Below are positions 24,496 through 34,259 of a DNA stretch of 64,000 bases, in pieces (the first letter of the stretch is position 1; the number at the start of each line of letters is the position of its first letter). The stretch is from Rhizobium sp. RU20A. GTDB taxonomy: Bacteria > Pseudomonadota > Alphaproteobacteria > Rhizobiales > Rhizobiaceae. The stretch is from contig NZ_FTMB01000014.1 in NCBI RefSeq assembly GCF_900155885.1, positions 21,243 through 85,242 on the forward strand. The letters run 5' to 3'. Position numbers and translations under genes: made by a program. Under the pieces are notes generated by a model, which made no database searches, was not told the origin of the DNA, and saw only the letters and a program-made list of their open reading frames with translations.

Positions 24496-25317
24496 ATGCG
24501 TCCCGTTTCCACCATGCCGCTCGATGTCGCTGCCGGAATTTCGGTGCTGTTTTGCGATATCGACGACACACTGACCAACGAGGGGCGTCTGCCGGCCGTG
24601 GCCTATGACGCGCTGGAGCGGCTTAGCGAAAGCGGCATCGCGGTCGCGCCGATCACCGGGCGTCCGGCCGGCTGGTGCGACATGATCGCCCGCATGTGGC
24701 CGGTGGCCGGTGTCGTCGGTGAAAACGGGGCTTTTTACTTTTCCTACGACGAAAAAGCGCGCCGCATGCGCCGCGTCTTCGCAGTTGCCGAGGCGCAGCG
24801 CGCCGCCGATCGCCAGAAGCTGATCACCGTTCGCGCGCGGGTTCTGGCGGAAGTGCCGGGCGCTGCGATTTCTGCCGACCAGCTCTATCGCGAGGCTGAT
24901 CTCGCGGTCGATTTCTGCGAAGATGTGCCGGCGCTTCCCGTTGCGTCGGTCGATCGCATCAAGGCGATCTTCGAGGAGGAGGGCGCGGTCGCCAAGGTCT
25001 CGTCCATCCACGTCAACGGCTGGTACGGCGACTACGACAAGCTGACCACCTCGCGGCGCTTCGCGGCCGAGGTGCTCGCCTTCGATATCGATGCCGACAA
25101 GGAGAAGGTAGTCTTCGTGGGCGACAGCCCGAATGACGCGCCGATGTTCGGCTTCTTCCCGCATGCCTGCGGCGTCGCGAACGTGCTGGCCTTCCGTGGC
25201 CGCATGGATGCGGAGCCGGCCTATGTGGCGGCGAAGGAAGGCGGTCATGGCTTCGTGGAGGTTGCCGACCGCATTCTTGCCGCACGCGCGGCATCCGGCG
25301 TTCGCGCCGCGGAATAA
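24496..25317 (+). CDS. HAD-superfamily hydrolase, subfamily IIB (Cof type)
   Basis: A 273-aa phosphatase. Motif I FCDIDDTLT gives the nucleophile Asp21 and acid Asp23, motif II is APITGRPAG, and motif IV is FVGDSPNDAPMFG. The cap between residues 90 and 200 is of the C2B type found in sugar-phosphate and mannosyl-phosphoglycerate phosphatases. It starts 4 bp after the dehydrogenase stop, so the two are co-translated. It would dephosphorylate a pathway intermediate or relieve sugar-phosphate stress. In Bacillus, araL (another HAD phosphatase) and araM are likewise adjacent and followed by an ABC sugar importer. Confidence 0.87.
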   Translation: MRPVSTMPLDVAAGISVLFCDIDDTLTNEGRLPAVAYDALERLSESGIAVAPITGRPAGWCDMIARMWPVAGVVGENGAFYFSYDEKARRMRRVFAVAEAQRAADRQKLITVRARVLAEVPGAAISADQLYREADLAVDFCEDVPALPVASVDRIKAIFEEEGAVAKVSSIHVNGWYGDYDKLTTSRRFAAEVLAFDIDADKEKVVFVGDSPNDAPMFGFFPHACGVANVLAFRGRMDAEPAYVAAKEGGHGFVEVADRILAARAASGVRAAE

Positions 25318-25461
25318 GGGGCCGCAGTCCCGCTGGAGACGGGGCTGACGGTCTGGAAGAGACGGGGTTCGCGACGCCTTCGCGTTTGATCCCCGTGAGA
25401 AGAGGAGGGAGTGTGGCGACGCCCGGAAAGGGTGCGCGACGCTCGTGGAGGAAAACGCGCC

Positions 25462-26349
25462 ATGTCCGTTGCCCAGGTCAAACGCATCGCGATCTCGGAT
25501 TCGCCGTGGCCGTGGCTCGCGCCGCTGATCGCGCTTCTGATCGTCTTCACGATCTATCCGCTGATCTACAATGTCTGGCTGAGCTTCCACGAATTCGTGC
25601 CGCGCAAACGCACGCTCGCCTTTGTCGGTTTCGACAACTGGGTGCAACTGTGGAATGACACCCGCTTCTGGGGCGCGCTTGGCGTCACCTTCCTCTATTT
25701 CGTGATTGCGCTGACCGTCGAGCTGGTGCTCGGCATGGCGGTGGCGCTGCTGCTTGACGCCGAATTGCCGGGCTTCGGGGCGCTGCGTGCGATCCTGTCC
25801 ATGACGTTGGTCATTCCTCCCGCGATCGCCGGCATGATGTTCCTGCTGATGCAGGACCCGCAATTCGGCGTCCTTTCTTATTTCCTCAACCAGTTGGGTA
25901 TCCTCGACAAATCGACGCCCATCCTTGCGACGTCCTCGCTGGCGCTGATCGGTGTTCTCCTGGCTGAAATCTGGCAGTGGACGCCCTTCATGGTGCTGAT
26001 CTTCATGGCCGGCCTGCGTTCGCTGCCGACCGAGCCGTATGAAGCGGCGATGATCGACGGTGCCTCGTCGTTCCAGATGTTCCGTCGCCTGACGCTGCCG
26101 ATGATGTCGAAGGTGATTGCGGTCGCCATCCTGCTGCGCGGCATCGATCTCTTCCGCGTCTTCGACTACGTCTTCGTGATGACCTCCGGCGGGCCGGGAA
26201 CGTCCACCTACACGCTCAGCCTCTACGCCTGGCAGCAGACCTTCTCCTTTCTGAAATGGGGATATGGCGCGACGCTCAGCCTGACGAGCCTCGTCATCAT
26301 CATGGTCCTTGCCAATCTCTTCATCCGCGTCGCCAAGGTACGGTGGTAA
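25462..26349 (+). CDS. ABC transporter permease, MalF/UgpA type
   Basis: A 295-aa inner-membrane permease with about six transmembrane helices; the first is WPWLAPLIALLIVFTIYPLI. The EAA cytoplasmic loop is EAAMIDGASSFQMFRRLTLP, which contacts the ATPase. The gene starts behind GGAGGAAAA, 144 bp after the HAD gene, and is followed after 2 bp by the second permease gene. Together with the genes to 30738 it forms a complete CUT1-type importer for a sugar, polyol or glycerol-phosphate-like solute. Confidence 0.92.
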   Translation: MSVAQVKRIAISDSPWPWLAPLIALLIVFTIYPLIYNVWLSFHEFVPRKRTLAFVGFDNWVQLWNDTRFWGALGVTFLYFVIALTVELVLGMAVALLLDAELPGFGALRAILSMTLVIPPAIAGMMFLLMQDPQFGVLSYFLNQLGILDKSTPILATSSLALIGVLLAEIWQWTPFMVLIFMAGLRSLPTEPYEAAMIDGASSFQMFRRLTLPMMSKVIAVAILLRGIDLFRVFDYVFVMTSGGPGTSTYTLSLYAWQQTFSFLKWGYGATLSLTSLVIIMVLANLFIRVAKVRW

Positions 26350-26351
26350 TC

Positions 26352-27233
26352 ATGCACCAGAGCCGCTTCACTCGCACGCTTCGCACCATCGCCGGCTGGC
26401 TCGTCGTCGGGGCGTTCTTCTTCCCGATCTATTTCTGGACGTCCGTCGCCTTCCGCGACGCGAAGGAAATCTTCAACTGGCCGCCGATCATCTTCGATTT
26501 CCATCCGACGGTGCGCAATTTCGAGCAGGTCTTCGGCATCTCGCTGGGGTTTTCCTTCGGCAACCAGGAAGCCGTGACGCCCGGCGGCGGCAATTTCTAC
26601 ATGGGACCGCGCCTGTGGGATTCGATCGTCGTCGCCTCGCTCTCGACGGTGCTGGCGATCGTGGTGGCGACGCTTGCCTCCTATGCGCTGTCGCGCATGA
26701 ATTTCCGGGGACGGCATGAGTTCGTGAACTGGGTGCTCTCCACCCGCATGATGCCGCCGGTCGCGGTCGCCATTCCGATGTTCTTCATTTTCAAGCAGTT
26801 CAGCCTGCTCGATACCTATCTCGGCGTCATCCTGATCCATGGCCTGATGAACCTGCCGCTTGCCGTGCTGCTCCTCAAGAGCTTTTTCGACGACATTCCG
26901 GCCGAGATCGACGAGAGCGCGCTGCTGGACGGCGCATCGCGCTGGACGATCTTCCGCCGCATCGTGCTGCCGATGGCCAAGGGCGGGATCGCGGCAACGG
27001 CGGTGCTCTGCTTCATCTTTTCATGGACGGAATTCCTGTTCGTGCTGACGCTGACGCAGACCGGCCTCAAGACCGTGCCCGTCGTCTCGTCCACGTTCGT
27101 GACCTCGATCGGCACGGCCTGGGGCAACATGGCGGCGCTGGGTGCTGCCGCCATCGTGCCCGCTTTCATCACGATCCTTCTGGTGCAGCGCCATCTGGTG
27201 CGCGGCCTGACGATGGGATCGTTGAAACAGTAA
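26352..27233 (+). CDS. ABC transporter permease, MalG/UgpE type
   Basis: A 293-aa permease partner of the preceding gene (2-bp gap). Six predicted helices include GWLVVGAFFFPIYFWTSVAF and IVVASLSTVLAIVVATLASY; the EAA loop is EIDESALLDGASRWTIFRR. A periplasmic loop with NQEAVTPGGGNFYMGPRLWD lies between helices 1 and 2. The two permeases form the heterodimeric channel of the importer. Confidence 0.92.
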   Translation: MHQSRFTRTLRTIAGWLVVGAFFFPIYFWTSVAFRDAKEIFNWPPIIFDFHPTVRNFEQVFGISLGFSFGNQEAVTPGGGNFYMGPRLWDSIVVASLSTVLAIVVATLASYALSRMNFRGRHEFVNWVLSTRMMPPVAVAIPMFFIFKQFSLLDTYLGVILIHGLMNLPLAVLLLKSFFDDIPAEIDESALLDGASRWTIFRRIVLPMAKGGIAATAVLCFIFSWTEFLFVLTLTQTGLKTVPVVSSTFVTSIGTAWGNMAALGAAAIVPAFITILLVQRHLVRGLTMGSLKQ

Positions 27234-27239
27234 TTCGGC

Positions 27240-27264
27240 GGGCGGCTTGGGAAGAGGGCCGCCC
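27240..27264 (+). other. intercistronic hairpin between permease and binding-protein genes
   Basis: GGGCGGC and GCCGCCC arms (27240-27246 and 27258-27264) flank an 11-base loop, with no T-run after. Probably an RNA stability or processing element that sets the binding-protein transcript apart from the permease transcript. Confidence 0.45.
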
Positions 27265-27320
27265 TTCGGACAGTGGAGATCAGGTGCCAAACCCGGCACC
27301 GGATAGAGGAGGAGAAACAC

Positions 27321-28817
27321 ATGAAAGAGAAAGACAGAAAATTCTATCTCGCCAACATCACGGACCGCTTCGTGCGTGGCCAGATGGACCGCCGTTCGTT
27401 CCTCGGCGCTGCCGGCAAGCTTGGCCTTGGCGCCACCGCGCTCGGCATGGGCATGGGCAGCCGTCCCTTCGTGATGAACAAGGCGCTCGCGCAAGAGCAG
27501 ATGCAGCCCTCGGCCGAGGTCATTTCCTGGCTGAAGGAAGTCGGCAAGCCGTTTGCCGGCACCACGCTGAAGCTCGCGACGGAATCGACGCCGCCGTCGA
27601 ACGCGATCAATTCGCAGCTCAAGAAGTATTTCGAGGAAGCGACCGGCATCAAGGTCGAGATCGAGGTACTGCCGCTCGAGCAGGTTCTGCAGAAGCTGAC
27701 GCTCGACGTCGCCTCCTCGCTCGGCACCTACGACCTCTACTACATCGACCAGAGCTGGGCGGCATCCTTCAGCCAGGACGTCTTCGATCCGCGCGAGCAG
27801 ATCGAGGCCAAGCCTGACCTCGCCATGCCGAACTACAATATCGACGACTTCATGCCGGCACTGGTGGACGGTATCTCGAAGTATGAAGACCGGTGGGTCG
27901 GCGTTCCCTACGACATCCCGATCTTCATCATGATCTACCGCAAGGACATCTACGAGAAGCTGGGTCTCAAGGCGCCGACGACCTTCGAGGAGCTCTACAC
28001 CAACTCCGCGACCATCTCGAAGGAGATGGGCCCGAACATGTTCGGTTATGCCGGCCAGATGAAGTCCGGTCACTACGCGCTGGAATGCGAGTGGACGTCG
28101 ATGCTGTGGGGCCACGGAGGCTCCATCTTCAACGCCGACAAGCAGTTCTCGGGCAATGACGAGCAGGGTCTTGCCGCCCTCGACTACTACACGAAGCTCA
28201 AGGCCATCATGCCGCCGGGCGTCGATCAGTGGACGTGGGACGGTCAGGGCCAGGCGATCGCACAGGGTGTTGCCGCCTCCATGCTTTCCTGGGGCGAGTT
28301 CTTCCCCTATTTCGACGATCCGACCCAGACCAAGGTCTCGGGCCTGTGCGAAGCCGTCATCCCGCCGCAGCCGATTTCGCTGCGCATGCCCGACCAGTGC
28401 GGCTATGGCGAAATTCCCGGCGTCGGCCACCAGGGCGGTTCCTCGCTCGCCGTGTCCAAGTACTCCAAGGCGCCGGACGCCGCCTGGATCTTCATGCAGT
28501 GGGCCACCTGCGCCGATACGCAGGCCCTCATCACCACGCTCGGCGGCGGCACGGGCCCGACCCGTACGTCGGTCTATGACGACCCGCGCGTCAAGGCCAA
28601 TGCCCGCGTCGGTGCCGGCACCACCCGCCACCTGCCGGTCGTTCGCGAGACGATCGACAAGTACATGGGCTCCGAGCCGGATCTGCCGGAATGGGCACAG
28701 ATCTCCTCCGACACGATCCCCGTTGCGCTTGGCAAGTATTTCGCCGGCAGCGGCGGTTCGGCCAAGGAGACCATGGACGGCATCGCCCAGCAGGTCGGCG
28801 AAATCCTGAAGGGCTGA
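27321..28817 (+). CDS. ABC transporter substrate-binding protein, Tat-type signal
   Basis: A 498-aa periplasmic binding protein of the large carbohydrate class (MalE/UgpB size and above). The N-terminus carries a twin-arginine motif DRRSFLGAA (Arg24-Arg25) after a long n-region, a weakly hydrophobic core, and a likely cleavage after ALA near residue 58, so export is through Tat, in a folded state. The mature part has the alternating lobes of SBP family 1. ATG at 27321 behind GAGGAGAAA. It is flanked by hairpins at 27240 and 28832. The ligand is unknown; the surrounding enzymes suggest a polyol or sugar. Confidence 0.9.
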   Translation: MKEKDRKFYLANITDRFVRGQMDRRSFLGAAGKLGLGATALGMGMGSRPFVMNKALAQEQMQPSAEVISWLKEVGKPFAGTTLKLATESTPPSNAINSQLKKYFEEATGIKVEIEVLPLEQVLQKLTLDVASSLGTYDLYYIDQSWAASFSQDVFDPREQIEAKPDLAMPNYNIDDFMPALVDGISKYEDRWVGVPYDIPIFIMIYRKDIYEKLGLKAPTTFEELYTNSATISKEMGPNMFGYAGQMKSGHYALECEWTSMLWGHGGSIFNADKQFSGNDEQGLAALDYYTKLKAIMPPGVDQWTWDGQGQAIAQGVAASMLSWGEFFPYFDDPTQTKVSGLCEAVIPPQPISLRMPDQCGYGEIPGVGHQGGSSLAVSKYSKAPDAAWIFMQWATCADTQALITTLGGGTGPTRTSVYDDPRVKANARVGAGTTRHLPVVRETIDKYMGSEPDLPEWAQISSDTIPVALGKYFAGSGGSAKETMDGIAQQVGEILKG

Positions 28818-28831
28818 TCCCAACGCAAACT

Positions 28832-28861
28832 GCATGGTCGCGGCTTTTGCTGCGGCCATGC
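28832..28861 (+). other. hairpin after the binding-protein gene
   Basis: Arms GCATGGTCGC and GCGGCCATGC (one G-U pair) enclose a 10-base loop, 14 bases after the binding-protein stop and 30 before the next start. Lacking a T-run, it is better read as a 3' stabiliser that raises binding-protein mRNA over the rest of the operon than as a full terminator. Confidence 0.5.
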
Positions 28862-28890
28862 CTTGAAGGTGGAAGATGAGGGAGGAATTG

Positions 28891-29616
28891 ATGTCCGACA
28901 AACCGTTGATCGCCGTCACCGGCGCCAGCTCCGGCATCGGCGAAGCCGTGGCGCGTGCCTTTTCCAAGGCCGGCCATCCCGTTCTGCTCATGGCGCGCCG
29001 GCTTGATCGCCTCGAGGCGCTCGGCCTGCCGAATGCGGTGCTGAGGGCCGTCGATGTGCGCGACCGCGCGGGGATCGCGGCGGCGGTCGCGGATGCGGAG
29101 GCTCAGTTCGGTCCCGTCGACATGATGTTCGCCAATGCCGGCATCGCGCGGCTCGGCGACATCTCCCGGCAGCCGCCGGAAGAATGGGACGAGATGATCG
29201 ACATCAACACCAAGGGCGTGATGAACAGCGTCCATGCCGTGATGAACGGCATGATCGACCGCAAGCACGGCACGCTGGTGATGATGAGCTCGATTGCCGG
29301 CAGGAAGGTCTATCCGGATCACACCGTCTATTGCGGCACGAAGTTCTTCGTGCATGCCGTTTCCGAAAGCCTGCGTGAATATCTGGCGCCGCACGATGTG
29401 CGCGTGATCGTCGTGTCGCCCGGCATCATCGATACCGAAGTGCTCGACCATGTGAAGGACGAGACGACGCTCGCGAACTACCGCGCCAACAAGGCGGCGA
29501 TCGGCGGCGGCATTTCGGCCGATGTGGTCGCGCAGCTCATCCTCGACGCCTACCAGCTGCCGCAGCGTGCGATCGTCCAGGAAATCGTCATTACGCCGAC
29601 CCGGCAGAAATACTGA
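28891..29616 (+). CDS. SDR family oxidoreductase
   Basis: A 241-aa classical short-chain dehydrogenase: TGASSGIGEAVA near residue 10, FANAGIAR, the SSIAG serine and the YCGTK catalytic pair. It begins at the ATG at 28891 behind GGGAGGAAT. Lying between the binding-protein and ATPase genes of the importer, it probably performs the first NAD(P)-dependent oxidation of the imported polyol, or reduction of a ketose. It is distinct in sequence from the SDR domain of the bifunctional aldolase downstream. Confidence 0.9.
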   Translation: MSDKPLIAVTGASSGIGEAVARAFSKAGHPVLLMARRLDRLEALGLPNAVLRAVDVRDRAGIAAAVADAEAQFGPVDMMFANAGIARLGDISRQPPEEWDEMIDINTKGVMNSVHAVMNGMIDRKHGTLVMMSSIAGRKVYPDHTVYCGTKFFVHAVSESLREYLAPHDVRVIVVSPGIIDTEVLDHVKDETTLANYRANKAAIGGGISADVVAQLILDAYQLPQRAIVQEIVITPTRQKY

Positions 29617-29673
29617 TCCCGTCGCGCCGCCGGCAACAGCGGGCCGACCGAGAAAGAGTGGAGTGAGAGTCCC

Positions 29674-30738
<1,065 letters not shown>

Positions 30739-30780
30739 GGACGCAGGCTGGAGATGACGACGACCGCCCCGCAAACCTTT

Positions 30781-30873
30781 CCGTCGTCATGGTCGGGCTT
30801 GACCCGACCATCCATCGGCGACCACCGGGGTTGCGGCGTGGATCCTCGGGTCAAGCACGAGGATGACGGAGGG
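30781..30873. repeat. imperfect double palindrome, RIME-like intergenic repeat
   Basis: Two hairpins side by side: GGTCGGGC/GACCCGACC at 30791-30810 and CCTCGGGTCAAG/CACGAGG at 30844-30862, with CGTCAT/ATGACG at the outer ends. Terms such as TCGGGCTTGACCCGA ending in GTCAT are familiar from dispersed palindromic repeats (RIMEs) of Rhizobiales. It fills much of the 244-bp gap between the ATPase and the bifunctional aldolase genes and may split the operon's transcript. Confidence 0.6.
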
Positions 30874-30982
30874 GAAGGCCATCGGCAGGAAAACGACCGC
30901 GCGCATCCCGATGTGCACGCAGGCCATATCGAGAATTTGACGATCTGAGCGCCCATGCGCGCGATGCAGGAAAGGAAATGCC

Positions 30983-33031
30983 ATGAAGTCCCGCTGGTCC
31001 GACCAGGAGTTCAAATCCGTCGTCGATGCCTATGTCGCCAAGGGCGTCAACCGCGATCTCGCGATCCGAACCTACACGACCCGCCTGCTGGGCGTCGATC
31101 CGGAACTGGTGCTGCACGGCGGCGGCAACACCTCGGTCAAGACGACCTTCGACGAGATGGACGGCTCGCGCGTCGACGTGCTCTGCGTCAAGGGCAGCGG
31201 CTGGGACATGGGCACGATCGAGCCGCCGGGCCTGCCGGCCGTGCGCCTCGATCCGCTGAAGGCGATGGTGAATTTCGAGACGCTGTCGGATGACGACATG
31301 GTCATGCTTCAGCGTCGCCTGCTGATCGATCCGGCCGCACCGAACCCGTCGGTCGAAGCGATCCTGCATGCGCTGCTGCCCTTCAAGCACATTGACCACA
31401 CCCATGCGAATGCCATCGTCTCGCTGACCAACCAGCCGCATGGCGAGGAGATCGTCCGCGAACTCTTCCCTGACGCGATCATCGTGCCCTATGTCATGCC
31501 CGGCTTCGATCTCGCCAAGGCCTGCGACAAGGCCTTCAAGGCCAACCCCAAGGCCGACGGCATGATCCTTCTCAAGCACGGCATCTTCACCTGGTCGGAG
31601 GATGCGCGCACCTCCTACGAGGACATGATTGCGAAAATCGACAAGGCGGAAAAGCGCATTGCGCAGGGCAATCCCAAGCCCTTCAAGAGCATTGCCGTTC
31701 CAGCCAAGCTTGCTTCCGCCGCCGAGATCGCGCCAGTCATCCGCGGCGCAATCGCCATCGATACGGGCGTCGAGGGCCAGCCGAAGCGCTTCGTGCTGGA
31801 GCATCGCACGGGCGAGAAGATCCTCGATTTCTGCAACGCGGAGAATCTGAACAGCCTGGTGCGTCGCGGCAATGCAACGCCGGAGCACGTCATCCACATC
31901 AAGCGTTTCGGCGTGGCGCTGCCGGTGCCGGTGGCCGGTGAACTCGACCAGTGGGCGGAGACGGTGCGCAAGGCGGTCGCGGACTACAAGGCGGAATACA
32001 CCGCCTATTTCGAACGCAACAATGCCCGCGTCGGCGGCATCAAGACGATGCTCGATCCGATGCCGCGCGCCTTCTATGTGGCCGGCGTCGGCATCTTCTC
32101 GGCCGGTGCGGCGCGCAAGAATGCGCTTGTCGGTGCCGACGTGATCGAGGCGACCATCAATGTCATCACCAATGCCGAAGGGATCGACGCCTTTGAGGCG
32201 CTGTCGGAAGAGGATCTCTTCGATCTCGAATACTGGTCGCTGGAACAGGTGAAGCTGACCAAGGTGCAGGAAAAGCCCCTGACGCGTCAGGTCGCCATCG
32301 TCACGGGCGGGGCGAGCGGCCTTGGCCTTGCGGTCGCTGAAGCGCTCAAGGCGGAGGGCGCGGAGATCGCGCTGGTCGATATTTCCGAGGAGGCCCTGAC
32401 GCGGGAGGCAAAGCGGCTCGGTGCGCTTCCGGTCGTCTGCGACGTCACCAAGCCCGAAGCGGTCGATGCGGCGGTCGCCAAGGTCGCCGGCCATTTCGGC
32501 GGCGTCGATATCCTCATCTCGAATGCGGGCGCCGCCTTCCAGGGCAAGCTGGTGTCGGTGGACGAGGAGACGTTCCGTAGGGCTTTCGACCTCAACTTCT
32601 GGAGCCACCACTACATGGCACGCGCCGTGGTGAAGGTGATGGAGACGCAGAAGACCGGCGGCGCCATCGTCTTCAACGTCTCGAAGCAAGCGGTCAATCC
32701 CGGTGCCGATTTCGGCCCCTATGGCACGTCGAAGGCGGCGCTGATGGCCCTGATGCGGCAATATGCGATCGAGCATGGCGCTTCCGGCATCACGTCGAAT
32801 GCCGTCAATGCCGACCGGATCCGCACGGGCCTGATGACCGACCAGATGGTGGCCGATCGCTCCAAGGCGCGCGGCATCTCGGCCGAGGAATACATGCGTG
32901 GCAATCTGGTGCGGCGCGAAGTGACCGGTGCCGACGTGGCGGCCGCCTTCGTGCACCTCGCCAAGGCCCGCACCTCGACGGGCGCCGTCGTCACCGTCGA
33001 TGGCGGCAATGTCGCAGCGATGATGCGGTAA
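30983..33031 (+). CDS. bifunctional class II aldolase / short-chain dehydrogenase
   Basis: A 682-aa fusion. Residues about 1-390 are a class II aldolase/adducin domain with HGGGNTSVK (phosphate site), KGSGWDM and the zinc ligands HTH (139-141) plus a later KHG. Residues about 434-682 are a complete SDR domain with VTGGASGLGLA, SNAGAAF and YGTSK. This is the architecture of rhizobial RhaD (rhamnulose-1-phosphate aldolase with lactaldehyde dehydrogenase). It would cleave a ketose 1-phosphate to dihydroxyacetone phosphate plus an aldehyde and oxidise the aldehyde. The rhamnose genes rhaI, rhaK and rhaU are absent here, so another substrate is likely. Confidence 0.88.
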   Translation: MKSRWSDQEFKSVVDAYVAKGVNRDLAIRTYTTRLLGVDPELVLHGGGNTSVKTTFDEMDGSRVDVLCVKGSGWDMGTIEPPGLPAVRLDPLKAMVNFETLSDDDMVMLQRRLLIDPAAPNPSVEAILHALLPFKHIDHTHANAIVSLTNQPHGEEIVRELFPDAIIVPYVMPGFDLAKACDKAFKANPKADGMILLKHGIFTWSEDARTSYEDMIAKIDKAEKRIAQGNPKPFKSIAVPAKLASAAEIAPVIRGAIAIDTGVEGQPKRFVLEHRTGEKILDFCNAENLNSLVRRGNATPEHVIHIKRFGVALPVPVAGELDQWAETVRKAVADYKAEYTAYFERNNARVGGIKTMLDPMPRAFYVAGVGIFSAGAARKNALVGADVIEATINVITNAEGIDAFEALSEEDLFDLEYWSLEQVKLTKVQEKPLTRQVAIVTGGASGLGLAVAEALKAEGAEIALVDISEEALTREAKRLGALPVVCDVTKPEAVDAAVAKVAGHFGGVDILISNAGAAFQGKLVSVDEETFRRAFDLNFWSHHYMARAVVKVMETQKTGGAIVFNVSKQAVNPGADFGPYGTSKAALMALMRQYAIEHGASGITSNAVNADRIRTGLMTDQMVADRSKARGISAEEYMRGNLVRREVTGADVAAAFVHLAKARTSTGAVVTVDGGNVAAMMR

Positions 33032-33161
33032 CGCTGGGCGCGGCATGCCGGGGATGGCTTTCCGGCATGCGTCCTTTCGGCTAGCGGGGCGCGACCCGCA
33101 AGGTTTTGGGATTTGGCAAGAGCGGGCAGCGATGCGATGCCCCGGAAGGTGAGTGAGGCGC

Positions 33162-34187
33162 ATGGCAAGGATCCTGATCCTCGGTGCGGGTGTGATGGGC
33201 ACGGCGCTGGCGGTGCCGGCAGCGGATAACGGGCATGCGGTGACGGTCGTCGGTACGCCGCTGGATGGCGCGGTCATCGAACGTCTGAAGACGCCGGGTG
33301 GCGTGCATCCGAAGCTTGATCATCCGCTGGCGCCAAGTGTCACGGCGCTTGCCGACGGCGAACTCAGGCCGGAGCACATGGCGGCCGCCGATCTCGTCAT
33401 CATCGGCGTCAGCAGCCCCGGCATCCCCTGGGCCATCCAGCGGCTCAACGAAACGCTGCTTGCGCCGAAGCCCGTTGCCTTCGTCACCAAGGGGCTCGAC
33501 CGGCAGGATGGCAGCATCGTTTCCTATGCCGAGACCATTCCGGGACAGGTGAAAACGATCTCCGCCTTCATCGGCATTGGCGGCCCGTGCATTGCGCGCG
33601 AACTTGCCAACCGCTACCCGACAACCAGCGTCTATTCCTGCCGTGATCGGAAGGCTGCCGAAATTGCGCGCTCGCTGATGCGGACGCCCTATTACCGGCT
33701 GGATGTCACCGACGACGCCACAGGCGTCGAGTGCTGTGCGGCGCTGAAGAACTTCTTCGCGATCGGCGTCAGCGCCATGCAGACGCGCTATCCGGATCAT
33801 GGTCGCCCGGATGGCCAGTCGAAGAACCCGACGGCGGCCGCTTTCACGCAAGCCGCTTGCGAAATGGCGCGGCTATGCGAGATGATCGGCGGGCGGCGGG
33901 AGACGGCTTACGATCTCGCTGGCATCGGCGACCTGCATGTCACGGTTGGCGGCGGCCGCAACAGCCGGCTCGGCCATGGGCTCGGGGAGGATCGCAGCGT
34001 CGATGACGTCATGTCCGGCGCGCTGGCGGGCGAGACCGTCGAGGGCATCGACACGGCCCGCGTGCTGGTCGATCTCTTGAAGACGCTTCCTGAGACGCGG
34101 CGCGAATTCCCGCTGGCCTGGGCAATCGTGGATGCGGTGCTCGGTGGCGGCAAGCTGGATTTCGACTTCCGGCGCCTGTTTGCCTGA
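33162..34187 (+). CDS. GpsA-like NAD(P)-dependent glycerol-3-phosphate dehydrogenase, divergent
   Basis: A 341-aa protein with the two-domain fold of GpsA: Rossmann motif LGAGVMGTAL, KGLDRQDG, catalytic Lys in CCAALKNFFAIG and GIGDLHVT near the C-terminus. Several hallmarks are altered: SWGTAL becomes VMGTAL, the SGP(S/N)FA loop is IGGPCIA, and the lysine-containing helix lacks the usual ELGGALKN. The pocket has therefore probably shifted to a related phosphorylated polyol. ATG at 33162 with GGAAGGTGAG upstream; a GTG nine bases earlier is possible. It follows the aldolase by 130 bp. Confidence 0.82.
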   Translation: MARILILGAGVMGTALAVPAADNGHAVTVVGTPLDGAVIERLKTPGGVHPKLDHPLAPSVTALADGELRPEHMAAADLVIIGVSSPGIPWAIQRLNETLLAPKPVAFVTKGLDRQDGSIVSYAETIPGQVKTISAFIGIGGPCIARELANRYPTTSVYSCRDRKAAEIARSLMRTPYYRLDVTDDATGVECCAALKNFFAIGVSAMQTRYPDHGRPDGQSKNPTAAAFTQAACEMARLCEMIGGRRETAYDLAGIGDLHVTVGGGRNSRLGHGLGEDRSVDDVMSGALAGETVEGIDTARVLVDLLKTLPETRREFPLAWAIVDAVLGGGKLDFDFRRLFA

Positions 34188-34259
34188 GCGCCTTGCGCTG
34201 CAACGCAATTGTCACCGTCTCAGGCGAGTGGTAGGTGCAGTGCAGCAAAGGGAATTGCG

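Noticed and set aside
30983..33031. Assignment of the fused aldolase as RhaD of a rhamnose locus
   Set aside because: The architecture fits, but no rhamnose isomerase, rhaK/rhaU-type genes or rhaSTPQ transporter are present, and the neighbours point to a different substrate.
30851..33277. Minus-strand open frame of about 800 codons opposite the bifunctional aldolase
   Set aside because: Composition typical of a reversed coding strand and no recognisable domain; the plus-strand enzyme explains the sequence.
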